Positions 1-8,449 of a stretch of 16,136 nt of DNA are shown in pieces. The translations under genes and the position numbers were made by a program. The notes under the pieces are model-generated. The model was not told where the DNA came from and made no database searches. It saw only the letters and a program-made list of their open reading frames with translations. Each line of letters starts with the position of its first letter. Positions within the stretch are counted from its first letter, which is position 1. Source of the stretch: an uncultured Collinsella sp. (lineage in GTDB: Bacteria; Actinomycetota; Coriobacteriia; Coriobacteriales; Coriobacteriaceae); the NCBI GenBank assembly GCA_902465465.1, contig CABQNF010000006.1:1-16136 (forward strand), given 5' to 3'.

Positions 1-1267
<1,267 letters not shown>

Positions 1268-1612
1268 ATACCCCTCTCCTCTCATATAGGTATACAGGCC
1301 CCGGCGATCGCCGGGATGTTGGCGTGATGGGATTTACGCTGTTGCTTCCAATCATCTGGCAGGCAGGCTCAGCAGCAGGTACGTGGCGTGGAGAGAAGAC
1401 ATGCCGAGGCGAGGGACAGCTGATGCGCCCCACAGACCCGACCGCCCGTCTTGCACATGACCGAGCGCCGCAAAGGCCGCATGCCGGATGCTCCCGGGCA
1501 CGCCCCGGCGATGGGAAGCGCCCGCAACGGAAATCCGCATGCGGGTTTATTGTACCCCGCCGTTAAGTGTAATTTCGACAAATATAGGCGGGCGGTAAAG
1601 GTTTACCTCGGG
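1268..1612. other. Gene-free upstream region of nifJ
   Basis: No credible coding region is seen here; open frames lack ribosome sites and recognisable products. On the minus strand a TACAAT box at 1549-1554 could be a -10 element for nifJ, but no good -35 stands 16-18 bases before it. If that promoter is real, the nifJ leader would be about 280 nt and G+C-rich with several short palindromic segments (for instance around 1490-1510). I could not match it to a known riboswitch class. Confidence 0.4.
1300..1315. promoter_or_regulatory. 16-bp perfect palindrome before nifJ
   Basis: CCCGGCGATCGCCGGG is a perfect palindrome about 30 bases upstream of the nifJ start, just before its ribosome site. 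It could be an operator for a dimeric regulator, or in RNA a six-base-pair stem with a GATC loop. It does not match the Rex consensus that often controls this gene. Function is unknown. Confidence 0.35.
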
Positions 1613-1718
1613 TGACCGCCAAAGGCCAGAATGGTCCCTCCATCCCCGGACGACTGGCTCTGACGCGCCAAGGAGTGTCCCCAAGTACCGGCAGGAAAGG
1701 AACGTCCCTAACTGCCGG
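1613..1718. repeat. Palindromic repeat, copy A (uninterrupted)
   Basis: The first 82 bases (1613-1694) align without gaps to 8348-8429, with 69 of 82 identical by my count. They begin tgaccgcca and contain a small GGCCA/TGG(T)CC inverted repeat. The unit ends in a hairpin: CCGGCAG (1688-1694), a 17-base loop, and CTGCCGG (1712-1718) abutting the stop codon of the FHA fragment. Sequences to the left of copies A and B are unrelated, so this behaves as a discrete REP-like unit. On the minus strand it may also serve as a terminator-like structure after the FHA gene. Confidence 0.75.
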
Positions 1719-2192
1719 CTAGAGGGCGCCGAGCAGGATGGCGTAGGTGGTGGATTCGCCGAGTTTGAGCTCGTCGCCGGGGTTGAGCTGGGCGGAGCGG
1801 CCGGGCTCTACTTGAATACACACACTCGTGGCCCCGTTTACCACCACGGTGCCGTTAGTGGACGACAGGTCCTCGACAAACCATGCGCCAGACTCGTCGC
1901 ACCAGATATGGGCATGGCGGGCCGAGACGTCGTCGGTGATGCCGCCCTCCCCCGTTGCCAGCGCGCCGATCTCAACGCCTTCCTCACTCGGCTGAATCCA
2001 GCGCGGGACGCTCACCACGTAGCCGTTTTGCACGCACAGCAGTCCCAGCGGATGCGCCGGCGCGACCTCGTGCTCGCCCGCGACCGAAGATGTGCTCAGC
2101 GAGCGCGGCGTCGACGTGTCGCCGCCACGGGTCGCATGAGCGCGGCGGCTCGCCCGACTTGGAACTAAGGCGGGCGTGAGAGCAAACGGCAT
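1719..2192 (-). pseudogene. Truncated FHA-domain protein (partial duplicate)
   Basis: The open frame gives 157 residues. Its C-terminal ~140 residues closely match the C-terminus of the intact FHA protein at 9942-10880, including PRWIQPSE, VSARHAHIWCD, VEDLSSTNGTVVVNGAT and the ending ESTTYAIL-GAL. The match stops near base 2142; upstream the residues (MPFALTPALVPSRASRR) have no counterpart, and no convincing ribosome site precedes the ATG. It is therefore a 5'-truncated gene. The FHA phosphothreonine-binding signature SARHAHI...LSSTNGT is intact, so the fragment could fold if translated, but the approximately 170-residue N-terminal domain of the full protein is missing. It sits between nifJ and the acquired island, in the same orientation as the full copy, and the two flank the island as imperfect direct repeats. 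Confidence 0.75.
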
Positions 2193-2194
2193 AG

Positions 2195-2299
2195 GGAACG
2201 AATCTTGCGGATGTACTCCTCGACGTCAGGCAGGTAAGCCCCACGAAGTCACCGGGGAGGCCCAAGCGGCCCGGCACCACTTCCAGATTCTGACCAGGG
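2195..2299 (-). pseudogene. Possible frameshifted gene remnant, unidentified
   Basis: On the minus strand one frame reads PGQNLEVVPGRLGLPGDFVG (about 2299-2240). A neighbouring frame continues directly with AYLPDVEEYIRKIRS (about 2239-2195). The two halves join smoothly if a single-base change in the GGGG run is allowed, and their composition looks like real protein. I do not recognise the family. The fragment lies at the outer edge of the FHA duplication, where the acquired segment begins. Confidence 0.25.
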
Positions 2300-2708
2300 C
2301 GAGTCGTTCGCCGGTGGCTGAAGGCTCGCTCCCACCCAAAAGGGGAGATTCGCGTTGTTCCCCAATCGCTCTCGCATCTTTCATTTTGCTCGAGGTGGGC
2401 TATGAAAACTTTCCTGGTGAAAGGCGGCGATTGGTTTCCTTTCTTTCTAGAGGAGCGCGCCTGTAATCTGTTTTCATCCTAAATCAAGTTAAGATCGGAC
2501 CTTCCAGAGGCAAGTCGACTCAAACTGCGAGGCTCCATGTTGGAATAAAGAGCGCCGTCGAAGTGCCAACAACACAAAGCTTGCCAGTCTCAAATAGAAC
2601 CTTTTGGGAGTCCGATTGGGCCGCACACCGAATCCCCGCTGGTGGTTTTTTATAGCTGCGCGACAATAAACAAGGTTAGTGCCAGTCCAGCATGAAATTG
2701 AGGAACGT
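2300..2708. other. Gene-free stretch before the peptide maturase
   Basis: I see no convincing gene on either strand. Base composition shifts from G+C-rich to noticeably A+T-richer after about 2390. The last 70 bases should hold the maturase promoter: the T-run and TATAGC near 2647-2656 and ACAATA near 2663 are possible -10 material, but no good -35 is visible. A GTG at 2679 opens the maturase frame ten codons earlier, with AAGG only three bases before it, so I regard it as untranslated. Confidence 0.35.
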
Positions 2709-4067
2709 ATGCATTTTTTCTCAGTAAGTGATCGTCGTTACTGCTTCGATGAGGTCACTCGCAATTGCTTTCAGGTTGACCAAGCATCAGAAGATGCGCT
2801 TCGCATATTTGAAGCATCGGGAAGAACGGTCAACTCGAAGTTGCTAACAAAGTCACTTGCTGCGAAAGGCTACGACCAAACGACCATAGCAGAACTTGAA
2901 GACGACATTGATGAGTATCAACGATTGTCTGAGCGGACTTTCTTAACAAAAGACACGCCTCGAAAACTTAGATCCATCGAACTCCACGTTTCACATGCAT
3001 GCAACCTTGGTTGTAGTTACTGTTTTGCCGGTAAAGGAGATTATGGAACGTCTCCTCTGCTGATGACAGACGAGATAGCCTTCAAGGCGGTCGACTACCT
3101 CGTCGCAAGTTCATCGGAAAACGAAACGCTTGCGATCGTCTTTTTTGGTGGGGAACCCATGATTAACGAGCCGCTGATATGGAAAACGGTCGACTATTCA
3201 AAAAGAATATACCCCAATAGAAACTTTACCTATTCTATTACGACCAACGGAACGCTTTTGAATGACACTGCTGTGAATTCTTTCAAGGAGCACGGGTTTT
3301 CTGTTCTGATTAGTCTCGATGGTACAGGATGCAAGCACGATGCATCGCGCCCGTACAAGACGGGAGGCGGCTCTTTCTCCGATATCGACAAAAACGTTCG
3401 TCGTTTTTCCGAGTCGTTCCCCTTCGGCGCAAGAGCGACCTTAACAAATAATAACTGTAACCTTGTTGAAGACTATCTTCAGTTTAAAGAGATGGGCTTC
3501 AGAAGGATTTACTTCTCGCCCGTGAGCTCATTCGATGAGAATATCAAACTCGACGAACACTCATTAAACAAAATCAGGGCGGGCCTAATAGATTTGGCGG
3601 ATCAATATCTCAAACAGATTGATCAAGGGGAAAAGCCCTTGTTTAGAACATTGAAAACTGCAGTTGATTTGATTATGAGCAACAGGATCGCCTTTGTCGG
3701 ATGCGGGGCTGGCAGGCGTTTTATTTCCGTGACTCCCGAAGGGGACGTATACCCCTGTCACAGGTTTGTCGGGATGATGCGATTCAAAATGGGCAACATC
3801 GTCACCGGAATTGACGAAACTAGGTATATTGAAAACTGGAGTCAGGGTGTCGAAAAAAGAATTGACTGTACGGACTGTTGGGCTCGGTCTTTCTGTGGTG
3901 GGGGCTGTAGCTGGGAGGCTGCAGACGAGCACGGCTACTTGCCCAAGAGTCTACACCCTGCATCATGTGAATATAGAAAAATGTGCTACGAGATGGCTTT
4001 TGACCTTATTTCCCGCCACTCATCTTCGCAGGAGAAAAATCAACGAGAAGCTACTGTATCGGAATAA
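2709..4067 (+). CDS. Radical SAM/SPASM peptide maturase (ranthipeptide type)
   Basis: The 452-residue product is a cytoplasmic iron-sulfur enzyme that uses S-adenosylmethionine to generate a radical and should install crosslinks in a ribosomally made peptide. Residues 1-75 resemble the N-terminal leader-binding segment (RRE/PqqD-like) of such maturases. The radical SAM cluster motif CNLGCSYC has C98, C102 and C105, followed by FFGGEP at 145-150. The C-terminal SPASM domain shows C332, C350, then C387-x2-C390-x5-C396-x3-C400 and C420, the layout that binds two auxiliary 4Fe-4S clusters. I chose ATG 2709 because GAGGA stands just before it; GTG 2679 has poor spacing. Two Cys/Asp-rich mini-genes follow 170 bases downstream on the same strand and are its probable substrates. 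Codon use is more A+T-rich than the flanking chromosome, suggesting transfer. The exact subfamily (PapB-like or SCIFF-like) is inferred. Confidence 0.9.
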   Translation: MHFFSVSDRRYCFDEVTRNCFQVDQASEDALRIFEASGRTVNSKLLTKSLAAKGYDQTTIAELEDDIDEYQRLSERTFLTKDTPRKLRSIELHVSHACNLGCSYCFAGKGDYGTSPLLMTDEIAFKAVDYLVASSSENETLAIVFFGGEPMINEPLIWKTVDYSKRIYPNRNFTYSITTNGTLLNDTAVNSFKEHGFSVLISLDGTGCKHDASRPYKTGGGSFSDIDKNVRRFSESFPFGARATLTNNNCNLVEDYLQFKEMGFRRIYFSPVSSFDENIKLDEHSLNKIRAGLIDLADQYLKQIDQGEKPLFRTLKTAVDLIMSNRIAFVGCGAGRRFISVTPEGDVYPCHRFVGMMRFKMGNIVTGIDETRYIENWSQGVEKRIDCTDCWARSFCGGGCSWEAADEHGYLPKSLHPASCEYRKMCYEMAFDLISRHSSSQEKNQREATVSE

Positions 4068-4236
4068 GCGGTTCAGCGCATTGCTGTCACCATTGTGGAG
4101 GTGTTCGTTCTTCTGATTACCGTCTGCGAAGCTTATTGCTACATTCGCCGAAACCATTCTAGAAATATGGTGAACTAGACATCTTGGTTTGTTATACACA
4201 ATATTGAGGTTTTTCTGCACTCAAAGGGAGGTAGTC

Positions 4237-4440
4237 GTGAAGCATATTCATCCGATTAATCCAGGAAGTGGCGACGAGGCAGGCGTGAAGCCGATGTCTT
4301 TTGACTGCCTCTTGGGCATTACTGACATCTGTACTGTTTATGATAAAGCAGATGGCTGTGGTGCATACGATTACTGCGACTATGACATGGATGGCGGCAG
4401 CATCTGCGTTGTAGATCACTGTGGCATTGATCAAACGTAG
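4237..4440 (+). CDS. Cys/Asp-rich RiPP precursor peptide 1
   Basis: A 67-residue peptide starting at GTG, which is fixed by a strong AAAGGGAGG ribosome site five bases upstream. It begins MKHIHP, followed by a charged leader without cysteine, then a core with six cysteines: C24, C32, C41, C47, C57, C62. Each is followed by an aspartate: C24-D30, C32-D36, C41-D45, C47-D50, C57-D60, C62-D65. Freyrasin precursor PapA has six CxxxD motifs in which Cys sulfur is joined to Asp by a radical SAM enzyme; the spacing here is looser (two to five residues) but the number and order agree. It shares leader and Cys pattern with the next gene. No protease site (such as GG) is obvious. Function as a thioether-crosslinked peptide is inferred; activity is unknown. 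Confidence 0.82.
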   Translation: MKHIHPINPGSGDEAGVKPMSFDCLLGITDICTVYDKADGCGAYDYCDYDMDGGSICVVDHCGIDQT

Positions 4441-4470
4441 TCTCTAATTGGATTAAGGTGAGGAGCTGTT

Positions 4471-4650
4471 ATGAAGCATATCCATCCTGTTGGTTCAAAT
4501 GAACATCCTCCCGTTGAGCCTTGTTGTCTTGGAGTTGATATATGCAATTTTTACGACATCGCCGAGTGCCCTGTTGCGGATTGGTGCTATGTCGATAAAG
4601 AATCAAGCTGTGTTTTGCCAGCAGATTGGTGCGATCCAGTTGACGAGTAG
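4471..4650 (+). CDS. Cys/Asp-rich RiPP precursor peptide 2
   Basis: A 59-residue peptide with ATG start and an AAGGTGAGGAG ribosome site, 30 bases after precursor 1. It shares the start MKHIHP and the motif DIC-x-x-YD with precursor 1, but the remaining core has diverged. Cysteines are C18, C19, C25, C33, C39, C47, C54. Six have a following aspartate: C19-D23, C25-D29, C33-D37 and C54-D58 are true CxxxD, while C39-D42 and C47-D52 are spaced by two and four. C18 is an extra cysteine with no partner. The core has two tryptophans (DW-C twice). The two genes look like an old duplication kept under selection for the crosslink pattern but not for the surface sequence, as in two-product RiPP systems. 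Role inferred from context and pattern. Confidence 0.82.
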   Translation: MKHIHPVGSNEHPPVEPCCLGVDICNFYDIAECPVADWCYVDKESSCVLPADWCDPVDE

Positions 4651-4728
4651 TTTTGTGGCTAGGAACTATTTGGTCCAATTCAGAATAAGATGGGAACAAA
4701 TACCAAAATCTCGTGTCTGGGAGGAGTT

Positions 4729-4836
4729 ATGCCATTATTGCAAGGTCTCGTTGGATTAGCCTTTATACTTGCGTTATATCTGGCACCTTTTTTAATTCTA
4801 TTCTTCATTATCCGACTCTTTCTTCGGAGAAAATAG
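4729..4836 (+). CDS. 35-residue single-span membrane peptide
   Basis: ATG 4729 follows a strong GGGAGGAG ribosome site and encodes 35 residues: a hydrophobic helix filling roughly residues 5-29 (leucine, isoleucine, phenylalanine-rich) and a basic end, RLFLRRK. It is the last gene before a terminator in the peptide cluster, 78 bases after precursor 2. A positive C-terminus predicts the tail on the cytoplasmic side. Its place suggests an immunity or export-helper peptide for the RiPP products; a small toxin is the alternative. No homologue is recognised, and the call rests on the ribosome site, the start-to-stop frame and the hydrophobic pattern. Confidence 0.6.
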   Translation: MPLLQGLVGLAFILALYLAPFLILFFIIRLFLRRK

Positions 4837-4900
4837 GAGTGTCACGCAAACATTAGCGTAGCTTTCTTCCAATATGAGCCGAGCATTGGCAAGTGGAATA

Positions 4901-4951
4901 AGAAGCCCGACCGTTCGCCACATGAAAGTGATCGGACGGGCTTCTCTATTT
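4901..4951 (+). terminator. Intrinsic terminator of the peptide operon
   Basis: AGAAGCCCG (4901-4909) pairs perfectly with CGGGCTTCT (4937-4945), and the stem continues with CCG/CGG after one mismatch. It is followed by a T-rich tail ctattt. On the minus strand the same stem is followed by TTATT, so it may stop transcription from both sides. It lies about 65 bases after the 35-residue membrane peptide gene. Confidence 0.75.
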
Positions 4952-5039
4952 AACCCGGGCCGCCACCCATAGCGGCTTTCCAAGCGTATTCTCAGTGCAA
5001 AGCAATCGTCAGTTTAATCCTATGCGCTGATACCGCATT

Positions 5040-5165
5040 TCATTTGTTCGGCTCGAATTCTACGGCCTGGCAACCCTCGCACTCTCCGGCAAATGGATTG
5101 AACGCGAAGGCAGAGATGATGTGTGCGTGGACATCGAGGCTGCTGTAGGCAACATACTGGGACAT
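5040..5165 (-). pseudogene. IS110-family transposase remnant (N-terminus only)
   Basis: A 41-residue open frame from ATG 5165 contains SSLDVHAHIISAFAFNP, which parallels FIGLDVHARSIKAVSLD in the intact IS110-family transposase at 8557. This is the DEDD-domain segment carrying the first catalytic Asp of the family. The frame stops at 5040, and the remaining ~350 residues are absent. A short minus-strand frame ending at 4950 (...WKAAMGGGPG) just after it may be leftover 3' sequence, but this is weak. It marks an old insertion between the precursor operon and the exporter gene, distinct in sequence from the intact element. Confidence 0.6.
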
Positions 5166-5536
5166 GGACCCCCGCTGCGCGTGGTATGCGGCCCGGCATA
5201 TTCATTGCCGTCCAACCCCGTGTAGTTGCAGCAAAGGGTGGAACCTCAATGCTCAGCTCATGTTGTCCGTGGGACACGAGAATCGTAAGTACACTTTGGT
5301 GCGATTCTCACGCTGATACTGAGCCACCTGGAATAAGATACGTCGCGACAACACTTCGCTTCACCTCTGTCTCGACAAGATGACGTAGACTAAAGTTTCC
5401 TTTAGTAAGAGAACGAGAACTATATCTGAAAGCGTTGCGATGGCGTGAAGGCACCGAGTCCGAACCGCCTGAATGCTACGTGCATCTGCATCGCCTTTTT
5501 GTTATCTCTGCCAGTTGGGTAGCACTACACTTGTCA
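5166..5536. other. Gene-free stretch between transposase remnant and exporter
   Basis: No credible gene is seen. Two perfect inverted repeats stand out: GAGAATCG/CGATTCTC with a 16-base spacer near 5278-5309, and ACTAAAG-TTTC-CTTTAGT at 5389-5406. Neither has a clear T-tail in the direction needed to terminate the exporter gene. They could be ends or debris of the degraded insertion sequence, or processing structures in the exporter transcript. Confidence 0.4.
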
Positions 5537-7189
5537 TCATTTACCCTGGTACATGCTGCCTAAATCCACTACCCCTTCTACCGCGCCGACCATCTCGTCA
5601 TCGTGAGAGACAACGATGATCAGCTGGCTTTGCTTGTTGCGCTTAACATAGGCCGCAAGCTCGGCGCGGCTTACAGCGTCTAACCCAGTCGTGGGCTCGT
5701 CGAGTACCAAAACTGACGACTTGCGTGAAATCGCCGACCATAAGTACACTCGGCGCAGCTCACCGCCCGAAAGCGCGGAGCAACGTTTCCCGAGCAACTC
5801 CTTCACGCTGTTTTCCAGCGAAAGTAGGCCATCTACACCCCGGTGATAGGAAGAAAAGGGCGTGTCGAAATACTCTAACAGCTCTTTCACCGTTTCGTCC
5901 GGCGCGAAGCACGACTGTGGGCAGCACGATATCTCTCTCGCACGTATGTAATCCAAGTCGCATTCTTCGATTGGCACGCCGTTGTATTTTACTTTGCCTT
6001 TCGATGAGTATAGCCCGAGCATCAAGTAAAGAAGTGACGTCTTGCCTCTTCCGTTTTCCCCAACTATGCAATATGTACCAGGACCGGAAAACTTGAAAGA
6101 AAACCCGCCGAGGACCTCTCGGACAGATCCGTCTGGAAGGGCAACCGAGAATTCCAAATCAGATACCGAAATGTCATTTATTTCATCGAGTTTAGCTAAA
6201 TCGGTCCGATTCCACCCCGATCTCTCCTTTTCTCTCGTCGCGATAGCCGTCCTATCCCATGATGCTTTGGCATCTTGATAGGATTTGAACAATGACATCA
6301 TACTTTTCAAAGTCTTAAAGAGAACCGCGAAGTATGTACCGATGATAGTGTACTCGCCTATTGACATAGTTCCGTTAATGATTCGTACTCCGGAAACAAC
6401 AAGTATCACCGCTTGAAACAACGCTGCGAAAAGACCATCGAGCGATGTCAGAGAATATGATAGCTTTCCGGAGCGCAAAACTTTGGGAAAATAGCTCTTA
6501 AACCCAGCGTCGAGCGCTTGTTCGCTCTTGCCGTACGAAGATGCCAGTTGAATGTTGAGAATCTGATTAAGCTGCGATGCAATTGCGGCGTAAAAGGCGC
6601 TGTCCGCCTCTTTCTTCTCATACGTGACCCTATACAAAAGTTTCCTCAACCCAGTAATTACACAGAAATACACGATGAGGAGAATGATGGAAAACACCGC
6701 GAGAGTTGAATCAATTGACCATATGATAAGCAATACGATGGGAATAGCTACAATGGACAGCGGCGCACTGATGAAATTCGCCAAAACGAAGGATGAGACC
6801 ACGCTGGAGTCGGAAATAATCCGTTGCGTTGTATAGGCTGGATCGATGGTCCGACTCACCAAGTAATCGTCTCTTTCAAAACGCAAGACGGCCTCCCTGA
6901 GAAGATCAAAGGAAAGTCTCGTGCTTATGCGAATGGAAAGTGTTCCTGCAAAATAAGTAAAGAGGGTGGAGAAAACTCCTATTGACGCAACCAGGAGTGC
7001 GAAGAGTGCGGCGTCTCTTTCGCTGCGGTTACCGAGAAGAAAATCTAAAAATTTTCCGTTCACGTATGGCATGGCATAGGAGAGAGCGGTTCCAATCACC
7101 GTGATAGCAATGAAGACGAAAGCCCCTTTTGCTCTGATGAACCTCGAGAGAACGCATCGAATCAAGGAAGGCCCCAATCTACCCGCCAC
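5537..7189 (-). CDS. ABC exporter half-transporter (membrane + ATPase fused)
   Basis: The 550-residue inner-membrane protein fuses a six-helix exporter domain (residues about 20-300) to an ATPase domain (about 340-550). Visible ATPase motifs are Walker A GENGRGKT (377-384), signature LSGGE (473-477), Walker B VLVLDE (493-498) and switch histidine H529. It should work as a dimer and export a substrate using ATP. Its length leaves no room for an N-terminal C39 peptidase, so if it exports the crosslinked peptides, a separate protease must remove the leader. The listed start is GTG 7189, for which no good ribosome site is visible; TTG codons just downstream are alternatives. The decayed methyltransferase lies upstream on the same strand. 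Assignment as the RiPP exporter rests on proximity only. Confidence 0.88.
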   Translation of the reverse strand: MAGRLGPSLIRCVLSRFIRAKGAFVFIAITVIGTALSYAMPYVNGKFLDFLLGNRSERDAALFALLVASIGVFSTLFTYFAGTLSIRISTRLSFDLLREAVLRFERDDYLVSRTIDPAYTTQRIISDSSVVSSFVLANFISAPLSIVAIPIVLLIIWSIDSTLAVFSIILLIVYFCVITGLRKLLYRVTYEKKEADSAFYAAIASQLNQILNIQLASSYGKSEQALDAGFKSYFPKVLRSGKLSYSLTSLDGLFAALFQAVILVVSGVRIINGTMSIGEYTIIGTYFAVLFKTLKSMMSLFKSYQDAKASWDRTAIATREKERSGWNRTDLAKLDEINDISVSDLEFSVALPDGSVREVLGGFSFKFSGPGTYCIVGENGRGKTSLLYLMLGLYSSKGKVKYNGVPIEECDLDYIRAREISCCPQSCFAPDETVKELLEYFDTPFSSYHRGVDGLLSLENSVKELLGKRCSALSGGELRRVYLWSAISRKSSVLVLDEPTTGLDAVSRAELAAYVKRNKQSQLIIVVSHDDEMVGAVEGVVDLGSMYQGK

Positions 7190-7334
7190 AAAACATCAAT
7201 CACTGATACCTTACACCTCAACACAACAGGAGCGAAGATTTGCCAATGAGACTGCTTTAAGATTGCCTTGGGCCAATACGGTCTCAAGCTCTTCCTACAA
7301 GAGAGTCGGAATCGGACATCTCCTCCGACGAATC

Positions 7335-7380
7335 TGGCAATCGGGCGATTGAAATATCTTTTTCAACCGCCCGATTGCCA
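7335..7380 (-). promoter_or_regulatory. Long perfect hairpin in the exporter leader
   Basis: TGGCAATCGGGCG (7335-7347) pairs with CGCCCGATTGCCA (7368-7380), and inside it TTGAAA pairs with TTTCAA around a six-base loop. The one position between the two stems is A opposite C when read on the plus strand, but G opposite U in minus-strand RNA. The structure is therefore an unbroken 20-pair stem only in a transcript running toward the exporter. No T-tail follows, so it is not a standard terminator. It lies about 150 bases before the exporter start. Confidence 0.5.
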
Positions 7381-7467
7381 CAATAGATTGGAGCGTCCGC
7401 CCGCAAACGACCTCGTTTTACACCCACCAAATCCTTTGCCTTTTGTCGCCTAGGCTAGAAAAATCGC

Positions 7468-8344
7468 TCATAATAACGCAACCAGCCTGCTCGCTTGAAG
7501 AAACCTAAGCCCGTAATGTAGATGTGCAAACTTCCGGACGCCTTGCGCGGCATAGCGCGTATAAACTTCGTCAACCGCCTCAGAAATACCTGAGTATCGC
7601 GCCAGGGCAAAAGCATACGACGTCGCCGCCATACCCCGCACCCATTCGGAACGCGGACTAATTGAATAGCTGCACAGTATCATCATACATGCATCTAGAC
7701 CTGATTCCCCAAGTAGCCGACGTATTGATGCGAGCATCGTGGGTCGCCCCTACGCCATCGTCGTCACCCCTATTAGCAGTATTTAGTGTTTTCCTCTAAA
7801 TGCGTATCGCCACCCTTAAGAATATGAAGTGTTATATCCAGACCCGATTGTCCCCCATCCCCAACGAAGGGATAAGGAATCTCATCCGGAATCGGCAGTA
7901 ACGGAGGATTCACAACGACAAGCGAAAAACATGAGTCATCTCACAGAGGGGAGTAAAGGCTCCCCTCAAGCACCCTAGTTTCGTCATCCAAAGAGTTGAT
8001 GGCAGTGTTCTTCTTACAAAGGTCGACAACAAAAGGGTTGATTTCTACAGATGTTACATCCATGCCACAGTTGGTAAGTATCAGGCCCTGTATTCTGGGG
8101 CCAGAACACAAATCGAGAGCCTTCCGTGCGCTCTGCGGTGTAAGGCGCCAATCTCAGCAAATCTGTCCCACAATACTGCGCTGAAGAACAAGACGGAACC
8201 CCTGAGCCAAACTCCCCTATACCTTTTTAAGGCTAAGACAGGCAAGTTCACGCACCCGGCATATTCCAGAATAACATCCTATTGTTTTAGATGCTCTACA
8301 AGCATGAACAGCCGCGAATCGGAAAGATCTTCTAGTTTCGCCCC
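7468..8344 (-). pseudogene. Class I SAM-dependent methyltransferase, degraded
   Basis: Three minus-strand frames together spell a PrmC/HemK-like methyltransferase of about 290 residues. Frame one (about 8344-8150) reads LEDLSDSRLFMLVEHLKQ, a TAG stop at 8279-8281, then a segment with NLPVLALKRYRGVW. Frame two (8141-7773) has the SAM-binding LDLCSGPRIQGL (DLCSG at 8100-8114), VTSVEINPFVVDLCKKN, an in-frame TGA at 7941-7943, VVVNPPLLPIP (NPP at 7902-7910) and GDGGQSGLD. Frame three (about 7778-7468) carries the C-terminal region with SWVRGMAATSYAFAL-like sequence after a TAG at 7750-7752. At least two frameshifts and three stops make it non-functional. Its 5' end is cut off at the palindromic repeat. 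It may once have been co-transcribed with the exporter; its substrate is unknown. The last 89-residue frame has no good ribosome site of its own. Confidence 0.72.
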
Positions 8345-8347
8345 GAC

Positions 8348-8429
8348 TGACCGCCAAGGGCCAAAATGGCCTCTCCATCCCCAGGCGACCGGCTCTGGCG
8401 CGCAGAGAAGTGCCCCCAAGTGCCGGCAG
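8348..8429. repeat. Palindromic repeat, copy B, left part
   Basis: This is the 82-base counterpart of 1613-1694. It ends with the left hairpin arm CCGGCAG (8423-8429). The rest of the unit, the 17-base loop and right arm CTGCCGG, resumes at 9918-9941 beyond the insertion sequence. It abuts the truncated methyltransferase gene on its left, so it marks the right border of the acquired island. Confidence 0.78.
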
Positions 8430-8434
8430 AGACG

Positions 8435-8449
8435 ATATGAGCAGGACAT
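8435..8449 (+). repeat. Left subterminal inverted repeat of the IS element
   Basis: ATATGAGCAGGACAT, perfectly complementary to 9902-9916, five bases inside the inferred left end. Confidence 0.88.

Noticed and set aside
2679..2708. GTG 2679 as start of the radical SAM gene
   Set aside because: AAGG is only three bases before it, while ATG 2709 has GAGGA and gives an N-terminus typical of these maturases.
7468..7737. Stand-alone 89-residue minus-strand gene
   Set aside because: It has no ribosome site, and its sequence continues the methyltransferase read in the preceding frames, so it is treated as part of that pseudogene.
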